Below, piece by piece: positions 22,263 through 34,202 of a stretch of 64,000 nucleotides of DNA (its first letter is position 1; each line of letters opens with the position of its first letter). The notes under the pieces were generated by a model. It worked only from the letters and a program-made list of their open reading frames with translations, was not told the origin of the DNA and made no database searches. Made by a program: the position numbers and the translations under genes. The stretch comes from Catonia carolina (taxonomy: Eukaryota > Arthropoda > Insecta > Hemiptera > Achilidae): NCBI GenBank assembly GCA_035578175.1, contig JAQMRL010000002.1:102526748-102590747 (forward strand). The letters are read 5' to 3'.

Positions 22263-23092
22263 AAAGTTTCTTTCAATATAACAACTGAATCATTTATTAG
22301 GCTGTGTGATTTTTATGTGACAGTTAGTATAAATAAACCGGTCTACGAACAAATTTGTCCACCCATTGTTATTTAAATTTTTTATTTTGCCAGCATTTAA
22401 ATTACATTTTCCAAGCTGTTACTTGAAGCAATAACAACTTCCTACACTTGTAAACACGTATTGCTTATTTTAATTTTTGTAGTTAACGCCCTTACTAAAA
22501 ATCTAAATGTCTCATAAACTGTGTATTAGTTGGACCATTACAATCTTTTTACTGATTTTAAATTTGAAAATCTTTTAAATTTGTATTGATTTATTTTCAC
22601 ACTAAATCGAAATTTTGGCTTTCTTTCTCAAGGTTACGATGTTTAAAAAAAGAATATGTTGTTTAGGCAGTAATAAATGTTTATTAATTTTTTATATTTT
22701 TGTCAGATAAATAGATGGATGATAAAAATTTGTTTTATCAACCGATTTGACTAAACAAATTTTTTTGTGGCTGGATAAGTCAGAAATAATACTGAGAAAA
22801 CTGGAATAAAGCGAGAAACATACAGAATTAAAACAGATCAGACAACTAATTACTGATTTCAAGGATTTCCAAGTAGAAGAAAAGCAGAACGTCGTATGCA
22901 CGGAAGAAAAGCCTATTATGAAAAACCACTGACAGTGAGGGCTGTAAAAGACTTCTAGAATTGTCTTTAGTTACTTTACGTGGTGTAAAATTCCTCATGC
23001 GGAAAAAATAGGTTGTACGCTAAAAGTTGAATATTCTGAAGGTGTCGTGAAAAAAGCACCAACTTATACTTAGTATTTTAATATTCATTACT
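22263..23092. other. Intergenic stretch
   Basis: AT-rich; nothing recognisable. Confidence 0.4.
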
Positions 23093-23252
23093 GCCGGCCG
23101 CATTTGCGTAGTTGGTAACGTGTTCGCCTCTCATCATGCGGTCTTGGGTTCGAATCCCATTCAGGCACGGCATATTTTCATACGTTACAAAAAAATTTTT
23201 CATCCTTCACCGTCTGCATTAGCAGTAATTGCACAACAGTCGGACGTAAAAA
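23093..23252 (+). mobile_element. S1 SINE, copy 3 (tail beta)
   Basis: Head GCCGGCCGCATTTGCGTAG, B-box GGTTCGAATCC, body CATATTTTCATACGTTACAAA and tail beta (CACCGTCTGCATTAGCAGTAATTG...CAGTCGGACGTAAAA). It is the cleanest S1 copy in the window and useful as the family reference. Confidence 0.9.
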
Positions 23253-23389
23253 AAGTACTGATTTTCATTAAACTTTATCCAGGCAATTGGCTGGCTAAAT
23301 GAGAGAAACCAATGTTTTATGATTTCTTCCACTCAAATCAGCTTGATGAAGGTTCGTCATTTTGCACATTTTTACTTAAGATTTTAACT

Positions 23390-23725
23390 TAAAACTTCGA
23401 ACTTTTGAAGGTAAGAGAGCGTGCGAAGACATTGCCGTATATTGCCAGTGTATTTATACAGCTTGATTGTTTTACGATGCTCTTGTTCAGTTTGTTTTAT
23501 TTCAGTTTTCTTCGCTTTCCATCCAGGCTCAGTTGCATCCTCATGTGCATCGCAGCTGAGTTTTCGGCCTCCATTTTCAAACTTTGGACCAAATTTTTCA
23601 CTGTATGACGTTTTAACGGCCTTCAAAACATGCTGTTCAGTTTATTGTTCCATCCTTCAACTACGTTTGTGGTCCGGTGAAGTCTCTTGTAACAGTTCCA
23701 TTGTTGTATAATGGTCTGCTCATTC
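23390..23725 (-). pseudogene. MULE-type transposase C-terminal remnant
   Basis: The minus strand from about 23705 reads WNCYKRLHRTTNVVEGWNNK then LNSM, the 'R(T)(T/N)N.VEGWHN' block found near the C-terminus of insect MULE-like (FLYWCH-associated) transposases. After frame changes it gives LKMEAENSAAMHMRMQLSLD then GKRRKLKY, and ends TGNIRQCLRTLSYLQKF, which fits the family's usual helical end. A stop after NSM and shifts show that it is not functional. No terminal inverted repeats were identified around it. A host gene domesticated from such a transposase is possible but unlikely given the damage. Confidence 0.65.
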
Positions 23726-23764
23726 TCCAACCATCTTTCGGTAAAATAGTCAAAAATTGTATAA

Positions 23765-23972
23765 GTTTTGGATTCCGAATTCTGTCGGATCCCCTAGTGG
23801 TACCTAACGTAAGTTCTGAGCTAGTTCCTAACTTCGTACGACATTCCGTTCTTGAGATATTTTGTTCATACATAGACCAATCGCTAAAAACATGTTTTTT
23901 TGGGTTCAGGGGGCCTGAAAACTTATATATCCGGTGAAAACTAGATTTCGAAAAATCAACATTAAAACATAG
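23765..23972 (-). mobile_element. H element, copy 4 (fragment)
   Basis: Only the 5' quarter of the element: CGTACGACATTCCGTTCTTGAG, then GTTCATACATAGACCAATCGC with practically no CA expansion, GGGTTCAGGGGGCCTGAAAAC and TTTCGAAAAATCAACAT. It shows what the microsatellite site looks like unexpanded or collapsed. Confidence 0.85.
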
Positions 23973-24272
23973 GGGTAGGGAGGGGTAGTTTGGGCACTTA
24001 TGTCTTTAATTTCAGCGTGGTCGCTTTTGTCGTACAATCATCCATCCTGAAAGAAGTACTTATTGTTTGAAATCGTGTAAATATCTGATAAAAATATTTA
24101 TTGTTCGTATATGACGTAATCAAAATTAAAACTTTTTTGTTTTTGGTATCACTGGTAGTATGAGTGTCAGTGACATTGTCGTCGATCTTTATGTTTATAC
24201 TTATTAGTTTCTTTCTTTTTAAATTATTTGTCTCAAATTTAGTAAATGAAAGAAGTTTAAACAAAATCTATT

Positions 24273-24668
24273 GTTGTTGTTGTTTAGGTCATCAGCCGAT
24301 AGGCTGATTTGAACCTGTAGAGGTTTACTTAGTAAAACGAAGAGTGAGGTGGTTTATCATGCCTTCCTCACTAAGTGGAAAAGTACACTTATCAGCATGC
24401 TGGGCCCTTTGAAAAGCACATATTTTCTATTCTGCAAATGACACCTTCACTTCATTCAACACAAGGTCTGGCTGTATAATGAATTCATTACTTTCAGAGG
24501 AGATAAATCTGATTAGTGTCTTTTACACTCTAGCTCTTCTGTTCTTAAATGATTCAGTCATTTAATTGGCTGACCATGTGATAAGAAACAGATCTATTAT
24601 TTTAGCCTTGCAACGAACAGATTGAGTGTAAATAATTTGACACATCACCTGTCTGTTATGGGCAGAAA
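24273..24668 (+). mobile_element. S5 repeat, copy 3 (near full length)
   Basis: TTGTTTAGGTCATCAGCCGAT, GATTTGAACCTGTAGAGGTTT, CCTTCCTCACTAAGTGGAAA, GGTCTGGCTGTATAATGAA, GATTCAGTCATTTAATTGGC, GATTGAGTGTAAATAATTTG and CACCTGTCTGTTATGGGC. This copy defines the family in forward orientation. Confidence 0.87.
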
Positions 24669-24854
24669 CAAAATCTGTGAGGCGGTATTTGAGGAAATTA
24701 AATTTTATATTGGATTAAAGTACTTTTAATTTTGGGGCTACGTTTCTTATTCCAAAATCGCCTCGGGAGCTAATTAAGGAAACGTTAGTTTTCGAGTAAT
24801 TTTAATTTAGACTACATTTTTTAACACACATAATTTATGAATTATCAGGACATA

Positions 24855-24930
24855 TTTAGATTTAAGAAATCTTTCTCCATTTAATTCACTGTAAAAGATT
24901 ATAAATGTGTATACTTCATATATAATCTCC
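24855..24930 (+). repeat. Repeat C, copy 2
   Basis: Direct partner of 22185-22262 (AAGAAATCTTTCTCC, AATTCACTGTAAAAGATTAT). Confidence 0.6.
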
Positions 24931-25257
24931 ATGTGTGTACTTAAGGTACAAAAGCAGTAGACATTCATAACCAAACAGGTTTTTGTATAAAATACATTAC
25001 ATTGTAATGTATTTTATGCGTTTTTAAGGGTAATATAATGTTCAATTGCATTGCAATTTAACATTGCTGGCTAGCCTCAAAGATTGAGAGTATTACAGTA
25101 CTTTTCAACACAATGCATTTTGTATAATACTAGATTTAAGAAAAAAATTTACTGATCTTTAGCGTTGGAACATTTATTGGAATTGACCACGGTAAATCCA
25201 CTACCGATAAATAGGATTTTTACTCTAATTGAATGCCATAACGGGTAGGTGAATTGT

Positions 25258-25618
25258 TAAATTAACTGCTCTCGATCTGCTGGTTCCAGGGCAACCAAAA
25301 ATAGTTTCTTATCACATTATTAGCCAATGAAATGACTAAATCATTTAAGAACAGAAGAGGTAGAGGTGTAAACAAATTTAAATAGTTATCCTCTTCCGTG
25401 AGTAATGAATTTCATTAAACAGCCCGACCCTGTGGTGAATGAAGTGAAGTTATTATTTCCAGGATGGAAAGTAGGTGCTTTTCGGAGAGCCTGGTATGCT
25501 GATAAGCATTATTTTCCACTCAGTGAGGAAGGCAATAGTAAACCATCTCGCTCGTTGTTTTATTTAGTAAAACCTCTAAAGGTTCAAACTAGCCTTTCTG
25601 TTGACCAAAACAACACTG
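25258..25618 (-). mobile_element. S5 repeat, copy 4 (subfamily variant)
   Basis: Begins CTGCTCTCGATCTGCTGGTTCC where copies 1-3 have CACTCAATCTGTTCGTTGC, so it belongs to a second subfamily shared with the copies at 46545, 53618 and partly 57292. The plus-strand open frame starting at 25405 (MNFIKQPDPVVNEVKLLF) is kept for about 50 codons. Confidence 0.82.
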
Positions 25619-26307
25619 TAATTGAAAATTGTAGTCGATTAGTTAACTATAAAAGACGTCATAATTGTTTAAATCCCATCATCTTGACTTTTTGGTCGTA
25701 AGGATAAATAACAAAAGCGTGGAAGGGGCCCGGTTAAAATTAAGTCATGAATAAATACTAAATGATTAATTATTCTGTGTAGATGTATAACGTTATTTTC
25801 TATTTCATTTATCGTCTTTGTTTTACTGACACATTTTACCTTTGACCATTTCATATTAAAAACCTTTGTTTATGGACGAACTGAACATTTCTGTCCTTGA
25901 CGAATTATACTTTGTAATGTATTTTAGGCGTTTGTAGGGTATATGTCGTATCGTATGGGGGACAGGGAGGGCTACAAAAGATTTAACTGTTTAGGAATTC
26001 ATCCTTTGTACGTATGTATTGCATTGTAATAATGTCCTTATTCGATATCAGTTTTTGATTTGTCTATTCAACTTACAGCATAATAAAGGAAGTCAGTCAC
26101 ACAGGTACTACTTGTATAATATACAGGCCTATTTAATTTGAATATTTTAAAAATATTTTAGGCCTCAAATTTGAATATTATATTCACCATATCTGATTAT
26201 TGTTTTTAAAAAAAATCAATTTTTTTATAGTCGGCATTAAAACGTTACTGTGAATAATATTAATTTTGAATAATAGTTATTTTATTTTCGAATTTTAATT
26301 TATTAAA
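25619..26307. other. Intergenic stretch
   Basis: AT-rich. TTGTAATGTATTTTAGGCG at about 25914 resembles TTGTAATGTATTTTATGCG at about 25004, a minor dispersed repeat. Confidence 0.4.
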
Positions 26308-26638
26308 CCCACCGGGTTGGTCTCAAGGTAAAGTCGTCGCCGTGAGTTAGCTGTTTAATAGCTGATTTTTGGAGAAAAAGGTTCAAATCCTAGTAAAGGT
26401 AGTTACTTTTATACGGATTCGAATACTAGACAGTGGTTACCGGTGTACTTTGGTGGTTGGGGTTCAATTAACCGTACTCTCTCGGGAGTGTTCGACTTGG
26501 GTCTGTACAAGACTACACCTCATTTACACGTCATACACATCATCCTCATCTCATTGTGTAATGGGTTGCTTATTGTTCCGAATTGAGCAGATTCCAACGT
26601 ACACATAGTAGGAATTAAAAAATAAAATAAAACAAAAG
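26308..26638 (+). mobile_element. S4 SINE, copy 3
   Basis: Full-length: CCCACCGGGTTGGTCTCAAGG, AAAGTCGTCGCCGTGAGTTAG, B-box GGTTCAAATCC, TAGTAAAGGTAGTTACTT, GACAGTGGTTACCGGTGTAC, ACACGTCATACACATCATCC and an A-rich end with short T interruptions. A ~6-bp deletion before the B box distinguishes it. Confidence 0.9.
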
Positions 26639-27704
26639 TAATCAGACATTTCTGTATATCATCTATCTTTGTTAACAATGCCCAGGCGTAATGGGCAATC
26701 AAATTCTCATACTCAGGTTAACAGTGGAGTAAAAATTTGAACTGAATAGTTCCTTTCTTTAATGATTTAATTACTGATATTTTTGTACAAATCTTGAATG
26801 ATTTTTTTGTTAATTTTTCAGACGTGTCCGGGAAATTCCAATCTGTTAATTGGCAATTGGCAGATAATTACTTTGAGTTGTTCCCAGCTGACAGCTTCAT
26901 AATTAAAGAAAACCTCGTTGGGCGACTCTGTTTAAATTTATAATTCTACTAATCCCAGAAATTCAACGTAATGTAACGATAAAATTGAGCTGTTATTTAA
27001 ACATAATACAGTTTTTGCTAACAGTAATAATAAACAGATTACTCCGTGTTAAGCGAGCTGTAGGCTACTACAAAGCAAATGGTTTGAGTTTGATTTCCTT
27101 TTATATCTGGAAATATGTGTACCTCTAAAATAAATAAATGTTATTGGGTGACGATCCCTATATAAGCATTGGATTGTGCGTTGTTAATGAGACAATTTTT
27201 TTTTTATTTACTTTATTCATTTTGCGACTGTATAAAAACAACCAGCAAAAATGTTCACAACTAAATTTTAAAAAACCCGACCGCGTTAATGGTTTTGAGG
27301 AGGACACCACTCAGCGATAGCTCTCTAGAGAACGGTAATTGTGGTTATATTTAAATTGTATTTTTGTATACGTAGTAAATGTTACAGTTGCGTTAATGTA
27401 CCGTATCTCTACTCCATCGGCGTTTCTTAGTGTTTCTTAGTGGGAATCCTGTAGGTCTGCAGAATTCATATTCCATATTAAGGGATTGTTATGATTTTGA
27501 AGTTCGTCTCGGAACCTACGGTACAGTTTAAGATATGTGTCGTTGACGTAAGGAACGCGTAAGTCATCGTGTATTTGTTCTATTGGATACGTAACTTAGA
27601 CAATTAGTAATCAGTCATAAGAATTTACTTTGAAAACGTTGTATTCGTGAAATTATTAATGGCTTTGCTGCACCATAAATTTGACTACCATACATCCAGA
27701 AATT
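26639..27704. other. Intergenic stretch
   Basis: No repeat or recognisable frame. Confidence 0.4.
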
Positions 27705-27806
27705 ATTTATAAACATGAAAAAATGCCACAGACCTGACCAGGAATTAAACCCGGGACCCCTGGCGACGAAGCCAGTTGTGATGAGCACTACACCAATGGG
27801 CCGGCT
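27705..27806 (-). mobile_element. S3 SINE, copy 4 (head only)
   Basis: Minus strand: GCCGGCCCATTGGTGTAGTG, a B-box-like GGTTTAATTCC and the linker CTGGTCAGGTCTGTGGCATT. Tail beta is missing. Confidence 0.8.
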
Positions 27807-28010
27807 AAAATACGTTAAAAGCACTATTCCATAATAAACAGTAGCCTGTTGATACAACTTTATATAAACTAAAAACTAAACAAAAGTTAAAAAAATCGTA
27901 TAAAAATTCCAGTTTTCCCCCACAGTTGCTTTTTGTCAAATCGAACAAGCTAAAACGAAGAAGAGAAACGAGGTTTTCGCTATTAAAAATTCGAAAACCG
28001 AGCGTTACTG

Positions 28011-28312
28011 TTTTTAAAATCTAATTTGTGTACGTTGTGATCCGTCCAGTTTAAGAACAATAAGCAACCTTATGATCCAATGAGATGAGGATGATTTATG
28101 TATGACGTGTAATGAGATATAGTCATGAAACTCAGGCCGACTATTCCTGAGAGAGTATGGTTAATTGAGCCTCAACCATCGAAGTACACCGGTAACAACT
28201 GTCTAGTATTCAAATTCGTATAAAAGTTTACCTTCACTAGGGTATGAACCACGAAAACTTCGTTACTGAAAATCAGCTGATACGCGGCGACGATTTTACC
28301 ACTCGTGGCTTG
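28011..28312 (-). mobile_element. S4 SINE, copy 4
   Basis: Minus-strand copy with AAAATCGTCGCCGCGTATCAG, a diverged B-box (GGTTCATACCC), GACAGTTGTTACCGGTGTAC, CCTCATCTCATTGGATCAT and CTTATTGTTCTTAAACTGG. The head's first 15-20 bases are degraded. Confidence 0.83.
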
Positions 28313-28524
28313 CTCTAGTGTGTGTTTAAAATGTGTGTATGTGTTTTTAATATATTTAAATTTGTAGTATGGGAACGTTGTATGCTTTGATATCATAAAT
28401 TTTCTCCGTTTTTTCACTAATCAGAGATTTTTTTAAAACAAACAAAAATTTCCCGATTTCAACCCTGTTAATTGCCTTGAGCTTTAATGAACACAATATT
28501 AGGCTGAAATTCCTAAATTTAATA

Positions 28525-29045
28525 TAGTAGTATCCGTTGAATAAGCTCACGGCTAAAACGATTTTCTGCTTAAAACGCGGTTTTCGTGAAGTCCCCTTTG
28601 GTTAATAAGGTGAAACACGTGTATATATTTCCGCTTAATACGCATTCAATCCCGCCTAATACGCTCTCAAAATGTATGACTATTTTAAAAATACATAGTA
28701 TTTATGTAGGCCTATATGCATGTATTAGCGGTGTTATTTGTTTGTTTTTTTTTTTTTTTAATTAAATTTGATGTTCAAAAAAAGGTATGTATCTTTACGT
28801 TTATAGGTTATGTAGTACATAACCTATATATTTATTTACATATACTTATGTGTAATAACTGTTATTAATATTTTCTCTTATATCGCAGGATGTTAAAACA
28901 ATAACACTTTTCTGCCTTCAATTTTGACTTCTTTAAAACGCACTCTCTTAAGATTGTCTTGGCCGCTTCTCGGTTAAGACGATTTTCCGCCTAAGACGCT
29001 AATTTGTGTTGGACCCATGAAAATCGAATTAAACGGATTATACTG
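28525..29045. mobile_element. pogo/Tigger-like MITE
   Basis: About 520 bp flanked by TA on both sides. The left end TAGTAGTATCCGTTGAAT and the inverted right end CAGTATAATCCGTTTAAT align over about 17 bp, and the subterminal zones both carry AAACGATTTTC/GAAAATCG-type and GCTTAA/TAAGAC motifs repeated several times (TAATACGC, TAAAACGC, TAAGACGC). It has no coding capacity. Short TIRs, a TA duplication and CCGTTTAAT-style ends fit pogo-related MITEs, but the family was not identified. Confidence 0.55.
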
Positions 29046-29787
29046 TATTATTTTGTGCCAAGATTTTATATCTATTTGTAATGCGTGCGCAAAGTTTCGA
29101 GTCGATATATTTTTCCAAAAGAAAGTAATATTATTTTTTCTGGATTTTACAACATATGATTAAAAATTTCGAGAAGTTCACTCAGTCTGGGTTACCCCAG
29201 ACTAAGATTTATATGTTAGAAATAATAGTGGTAACGATTTTTAAGAAACACGCTGAATGTAGAACTAAGAATCAAAGTAGACTTTCCCAGCAACCCCTGT
29301 TGTAGGGAAGATTAATGAAATACTGCACGTATAAAGCGCAGCTGTATCATTAATCAAATTGTTTCTACACAATGAAGCATTCATAAAACCAACCCCTATT
29401 AAAGACCATTAGAGGGTGTGACTTCATTTCCCTACATTAATTTAACCACTTAAATACTATTTAATAATATTTTTTAATTGAAACAATAATTATGACAAAG
29501 TTTAAATAGCTTTTTACCATCAACATTTTTGCAATTTTTTTCGTAGCCTTAACGGTTTGTGAAGTAAATACTCCATTTATTTAAGAATTAGTGTGTGTAT
29601 GAACAAATTTTATAAATGAAAAGATATTGAGCAATATAAAAGAAATATCTATATCAGAACTTTTAAATGTCAGAAACAATTAGGAAAGGAAAGTGAATCC
29701 TTAAAGATTCTCCTAGGAAAGTTTGAGTTTTTTCATGACAGACCATAAACCGTTCATGATAGGCTTAAGAAATTGAAGAGCGATTAT
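29046..29787. other. Intergenic stretch
   Basis: Contains a small perfect stem-loop, AGTCTGGG-TTAC-CCCAGACT, at about 29185-29204. Otherwise nothing. Confidence 0.45.
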
Positions 29788-29957
29788 GGCCGCCCCAGTG
29801 GTCCAGTGGTTAGCGTGCTACACTTAAAAGTGGAGATCCCGGGTTAGATTCCCAGCAAGGGGCTCGGAAATTATTATACTTTCAAACCGCCGCGCCGTTC
29901 CTTAACCCAAAGTAGTCGCTAATGATCCAAAATGCTGATGCGACTTTAAAAAAAATT
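29788..29957 (+). mobile_element. S2 SINE, copy 2
   Basis: Head GGCCGCCCCAGTGGTCCAGTG, B-box GGTTAGATTCC, CGTTCCTTAACCCAAAGTAG and tail alpha (GTCGCTAATGATCC...TGATGCGACTTTAAAAA). The A-box and acceptor region differ from the other S2 copies. Confidence 0.88.
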
Positions 29958-30892
29958 GAACTATAAAATTTTAACTTAAGTGAAGCAGATTAATGTGATA
30001 TTAAACGTAAGTAAATCTTTTATTAGCAAAAGCATTATTTTTCGTTTAGTTAGCTCTATAATTATCCGAGACGTTCCTTTTTTACACCGAACCATTCGTT
30101 AACCTCAATGAAAGATTGAAGATAAGAAAGCATAGTAAATAAAGTTCTATTATGTGTTGTGGTGTCGTTACTATTTTAATTCAAATGAGCTCATAATTTA
30201 AAGATAATATTTAATTCTTTTCAGCAATTTTAAATTAGCATAAAATAATATAAAAAGGTGGTTTCTTTTACGTTCTAAAATCGTAATAATTGAATGAAAA
30301 GCAGAGCCAATTAAATACCAAGCCAAGAAAGAACATGCAATCCTTGATTCTGTACTAATAGGATGAACGAAGCTCTAAGGAGTAATATAAACTCTGAGAA
30401 ACGTTCTTTCTTTCCTCCCCCCTTTTCTCCGCTTTACTCACTTACTAACCTTTACGAAAAGTAAATTACTTCTCTTAAACTCCAATTTAAACTGTTGTTG
30501 GAGCAGTCAAGAGTTCACCAGTTGTTATTACAACTTAATATTTATTTAGTTCAAATTTGTTTGACTCGTTCACATCTTCTTACTTTTAAAAACTTCTTGA
30601 TTTAATACCTTCTAATATTTTAGTTACTACTATTTCTACTTCGCTCTTAGGGAATTATCCTTATTCTAATGCACAAATTGCATTTTTGATTGCAGTTTTC
30701 CATTTGGATCGCAAATAATTAAGCTTTATCGTTATTATCATTTAATCTTGTCTTTTGTTAATAATGATATTCAAATGCAATTTAAGAAAGAATAACGGCA
30801 AATCGAACGAATTTTCTGGATAATCTTTAAGCTGTACGTTTTACTCATTTTGTATTCAATTTTTATTTTCTATTGCCCTTTTAGGAATCTTT
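29958..30892. other. Intergenic stretch
   Basis: AT-rich; nothing recognisable. Confidence 0.4.
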
Positions 30893-31882
30893 AGGGAAGG
30901 AAAGTATTGTTTTCATGTCGATTTTTCGAAATCCAGTTTTCGCCCAATCAATCAACTCGAACCAACTTAATATGGGTATGGTTTATGAGGGTATGGTTTA
31001 GTGTATAGGCTACACGTTTTCAGACCCCCTGAACTCAAAAAAACATGTTTTAGCGATTGGTCTGTGTGTTTGTGTGTGAACGAAATATCTCAAGAACGGA
31101 AAACGTACGATGTTGAAACTTATAACTGAAATTAGCGGCCACTACGGTACCCGACACGAAAATTTTCATCAAAATCTGTCAACCGGAAGTAGTAGTTTAT
31201 ACCTTCTAATATTTAATATTCGGTTATTCGTGTCATTTTTCATTTTTTTGCGATTTTCCCACAAACGGTTTCTACGATTTTTTTTAAAAATTGCCTCATT
31301 TACTACATTTTTTTATGCTTTACAAGATAAGGTAGGCCCCATGTCTGCGGCAATTTTTGGGGAGGCTGTTCTGTCGTAGAAAAAAATGTTTTTTTTAAGA
31401 TTGCAGCTTTAAAATAAATTTTAGGGCAAAAGCGTACAGAATCAAAGTTGTAGAAACTTTAAAAATCTAAAACTTTTATTTTTAACATTTTTTTGTATAA
31501 GGCGTAGTTTAGCGGAAATTAGTGATTTTCTTGTTTTTTTTTCATGAAAATCTAAAAAAATGGTTTTTTTGAAGTTCGGCCTTAGGCATTTTACGACAAG
31601 TGTATATAACCGAATTTATAGGGAATTAAAAGATCTATAACTTTTATTTACAGCATTTTTCTCTACAGAGCCTAGTTTAGCAAGAAAGATTGATTTTTCT
31701 TATCAATCCAAAATAAGGTTGGTTTTCATTTTGCGTCATTCACTCATGATTAAAATTAGGTTATGTTTTTTGAGGTTCATATTTTTGTTTATTTCTAATG
31801 TTTTAGTACTAAAGTTCGGTTATATTGTTCATTTTTGCATTGGCAAGAGAAAGTCGTGTGTGTTTCAAACTAGATTTTTTTT
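30893..31882 (+). mobile_element. H element, copy 5 (nearly complete, with small insertion)
   Basis: Starts at GGGAAGGAAAGTATTGTTTTC, so the outermost 5' repeat is lost. About 60 bp at 30947-31010, containing a doubled GGGTATGGTTTA phrase, interrupts the CGCCC...TACACG segment. A short TG tract, both internal units and the right end (GGCAAGAGAAAGTCGTGTG and a damaged stem-loop) follow. Confidence 0.85.
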
Positions 31883-32867
31883 TGTTGTAAATAACTTTGT
31901 TCGTTTTCTAAAATTTAAAAATTTGTTAATAAAGAGGCGGTAAAGGAAGGATATTGTATTAAACAAAAAAGTTTTACATGAGTAATCCTTTGAAATGTGT
32001 AGGGCTACTATTATTCTGATTGCGTATTTTTTTTTTTGAAATATCTTGGTTGGCTATTTCTCTATCCGCTACACATTTCCGTACCCACGACAGTTATAAT
32101 TTTATATGGTGAAAAATGTGGAATATAAAATATCATCTGACGGATAAAATTTTCTTGGATTATTGATCTGACAGAAAAAATTCTGTATGTTTTGTACGTT
32201 GTTGGAAACTACTGCAGGTTATATTACTCTTAAGTTCAGAGTTTTCTCCTTGAGTTGTTTTAAGTAAGGTCCTAAAATATATAAAAGTTACTATAAAAAT
32301 AACCACTGTGAACATTTAGGGTATACTTGTTACTTCTTCCCCGTAATTCTTGCCCATTGAGACCCTCGAAATGATATGTCCTGTAATAGATTTTTTTCTT
32401 TTATGGATCTACAGTAAAAGAGCTGATAAAAGTATATCGGGGTAAGGTATAAAAAAGTATTACGTTCAATGACATGGAAATTCATGTCATGGTAAACTCT
32501 GTCTTGTGTTGAAGAGCATGTTATCTTGATAATTCCATACACGCTGTTTGGAGTCTTATAGAGTTTTATCAGTGTAAACGTTTAGTTCTATATTACATGA
32601 GTTTTTCTTTGGTCTTGTTGGTAAAAAGTTCTGGGTTTTTAATGTTGTAATAAACAATTAAGTAGTAACTTAATTAAGTAATTAACTATTTAGTAGTAAG
32701 ATAATGAATTGTAGTAATTTAATTAATACAAGAATCTCGTCATTCTCCTTTTTGTGATATGTGCAGTATTAAAAACTCCCAATTTCCGGTCCCAAATTTC
32801 CATTCATATTCTAAAAGCTTCGTCTTAAAATGAATGAGTTCCTTTTGATGTTAATTTTTTTAAATAC
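31883..32867. other. Intergenic stretch
   Basis: AT-rich; nothing recognisable. Confidence 0.4.
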
Positions 32868-33045
32868 TGGCCGATGTCCTAGCGTAGTGCCTAGCGCGCT
32901 AGCCTACAAAACGAAAGGTCCTAGGTTCGATTCCCGGCTAGGGTCTGGAAATGTTAACGCTATAAAACCCACCGTTACAGTACCGAAACCACAGTAGTCG
33001 TTAATGACCAAGCTGTTAAATTGCCTTTTAATAAACTAAAAATAA
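32868..33045 (+). mobile_element. S2 SINE, copy 3
   Basis: GGCCGATGTCCTAGCGTAGTG, B-box GGTTCGATTCC, CGGCTAGGGTCTGGAAATG and tail alpha in the form GTCGTTAATGACCAAGC...AAATTGCCTTTTAATAAA. Confidence 0.87.
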
Positions 33046-33229
33046 TAATTAATGCTATCTTTTAATTTAACCATAATTCAAAATTTATAAAAAAAACTAG
33101 TACCAAGGAATTATCTGACGGTTTTGGACACAACGTTTTTAATTCTTTATTTAATTATTAAAGTCGTAACTTATTATTTGTTTTTAGCTCTAATTAGGTA
33201 AATATGAACAAATGGTGCATAAAAAACAT

Positions 33230-33262
33230 TTGGCTGCCTCCCTGGCTTAGTGGTTAGTAAGT
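33230..33262 (+). mobile_element. S2 SINE, copy 4 (30-bp stub)
   Basis: GGCTGCCTCCCTGGCTTAGTG then GTTAGTAAGTT is an S2 A-box region. It stops where H copy 6 begins, so H6 either inserted here or brought a deletion with it. Confidence 0.6.
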
Positions 33263-34014
33263 TACAAAAAATCTGGTGTAAAACACATACACGACTTTCT
33301 CTTTTCAATGAAAATAATGAACAATATACCTGCCATTAGTAATAAAACATTAGAATTAAAACAAAAAAACTAACTTCAAAAAACGTAACCTAATTTTAAT
33401 CATGAGTAAAAGAAGCAAAATGAAAATCAACTTTAGTTTGGCTTGGTAACATGAAAAATCACTCTTTTACGCTAAGGTAGGCTCTGTAGAGAAAAGTGCT
33501 TAAAATAAAAGTTGTAGATCTTTAAATTTCCTATAAATTTGGTTTTAATGTACACTTTTGTCGTAAAATGCATACTAAGGCTGAAATCTTAAAGAAACAA
33601 TTTTTTTACAGGTTATGAAAAAACAGAAAATTACTAATTACCGCTAAACTAAGCGTTATACAAAAAGAAGTTGGAAATAAAAGTTTTAGGTGTTTAAATT
33701 TTCTACTACTTTGATTGTGTACAGTTTTGCGCTAAAATGTATATTAAGGCGCAATCTTAAAAAAACCTTTTTTTTCTACGAGAGCACAGCCTCCCCAAGA
33801 ATTTCAGCAGACATGGCGCTTACTCTATCTTGTAAATGTAGTAGATCTTGTAGTTGTTCACACACACACACACACAGACCAATCGCTAAAAACATACTTT
33901 TCTGGTCAGGGAGGTCTGAAAACGTGTAGATTCGGTGAAAACTCGATTTCGAAAAATCGACATGAAAACAATACTTTCCTTCCTATATATTAATATAGGC
34001 AAGAGAAAGTAAAA
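33263..34014 (-). mobile_element. H element, copy 6 (internal deletion)
   Basis: Stem-loop end with mutations (TCTGGTGTAAAACACATACAC), subterminal ACTTTCTCTTTTC, both internal units, a deletion of roughly 150 bp just before a nine-unit CA tract (about 33858-33877), then GACCAATCGCTAAAAACAT and the intact end ATATAGGCAAGAGAAAGT. Confidence 0.87.
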
Positions 34015-34202
34015 ACACACAATCACTAGAAAGGAAACGACTACAATTTAAATTTAAACAGTACAATTGACCATACAAACCAAAATTAAAATTATCGCCT
34101 TGGTGGTTCATGAATAGACACTTTGATAATTCTGACTAGTGATTAAATATCTCTTTTTCATTTTAACGAAAAAATAAATGGTTGTTAAATCTAATGATTT
34201 AA

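Noticed and set aside
23384..23711. Plus-strand frames at 23.4-23.7 kb
   Set aside because: The minus strand here carries recognisable MULE transposase blocks; the plus-strand frames have none.
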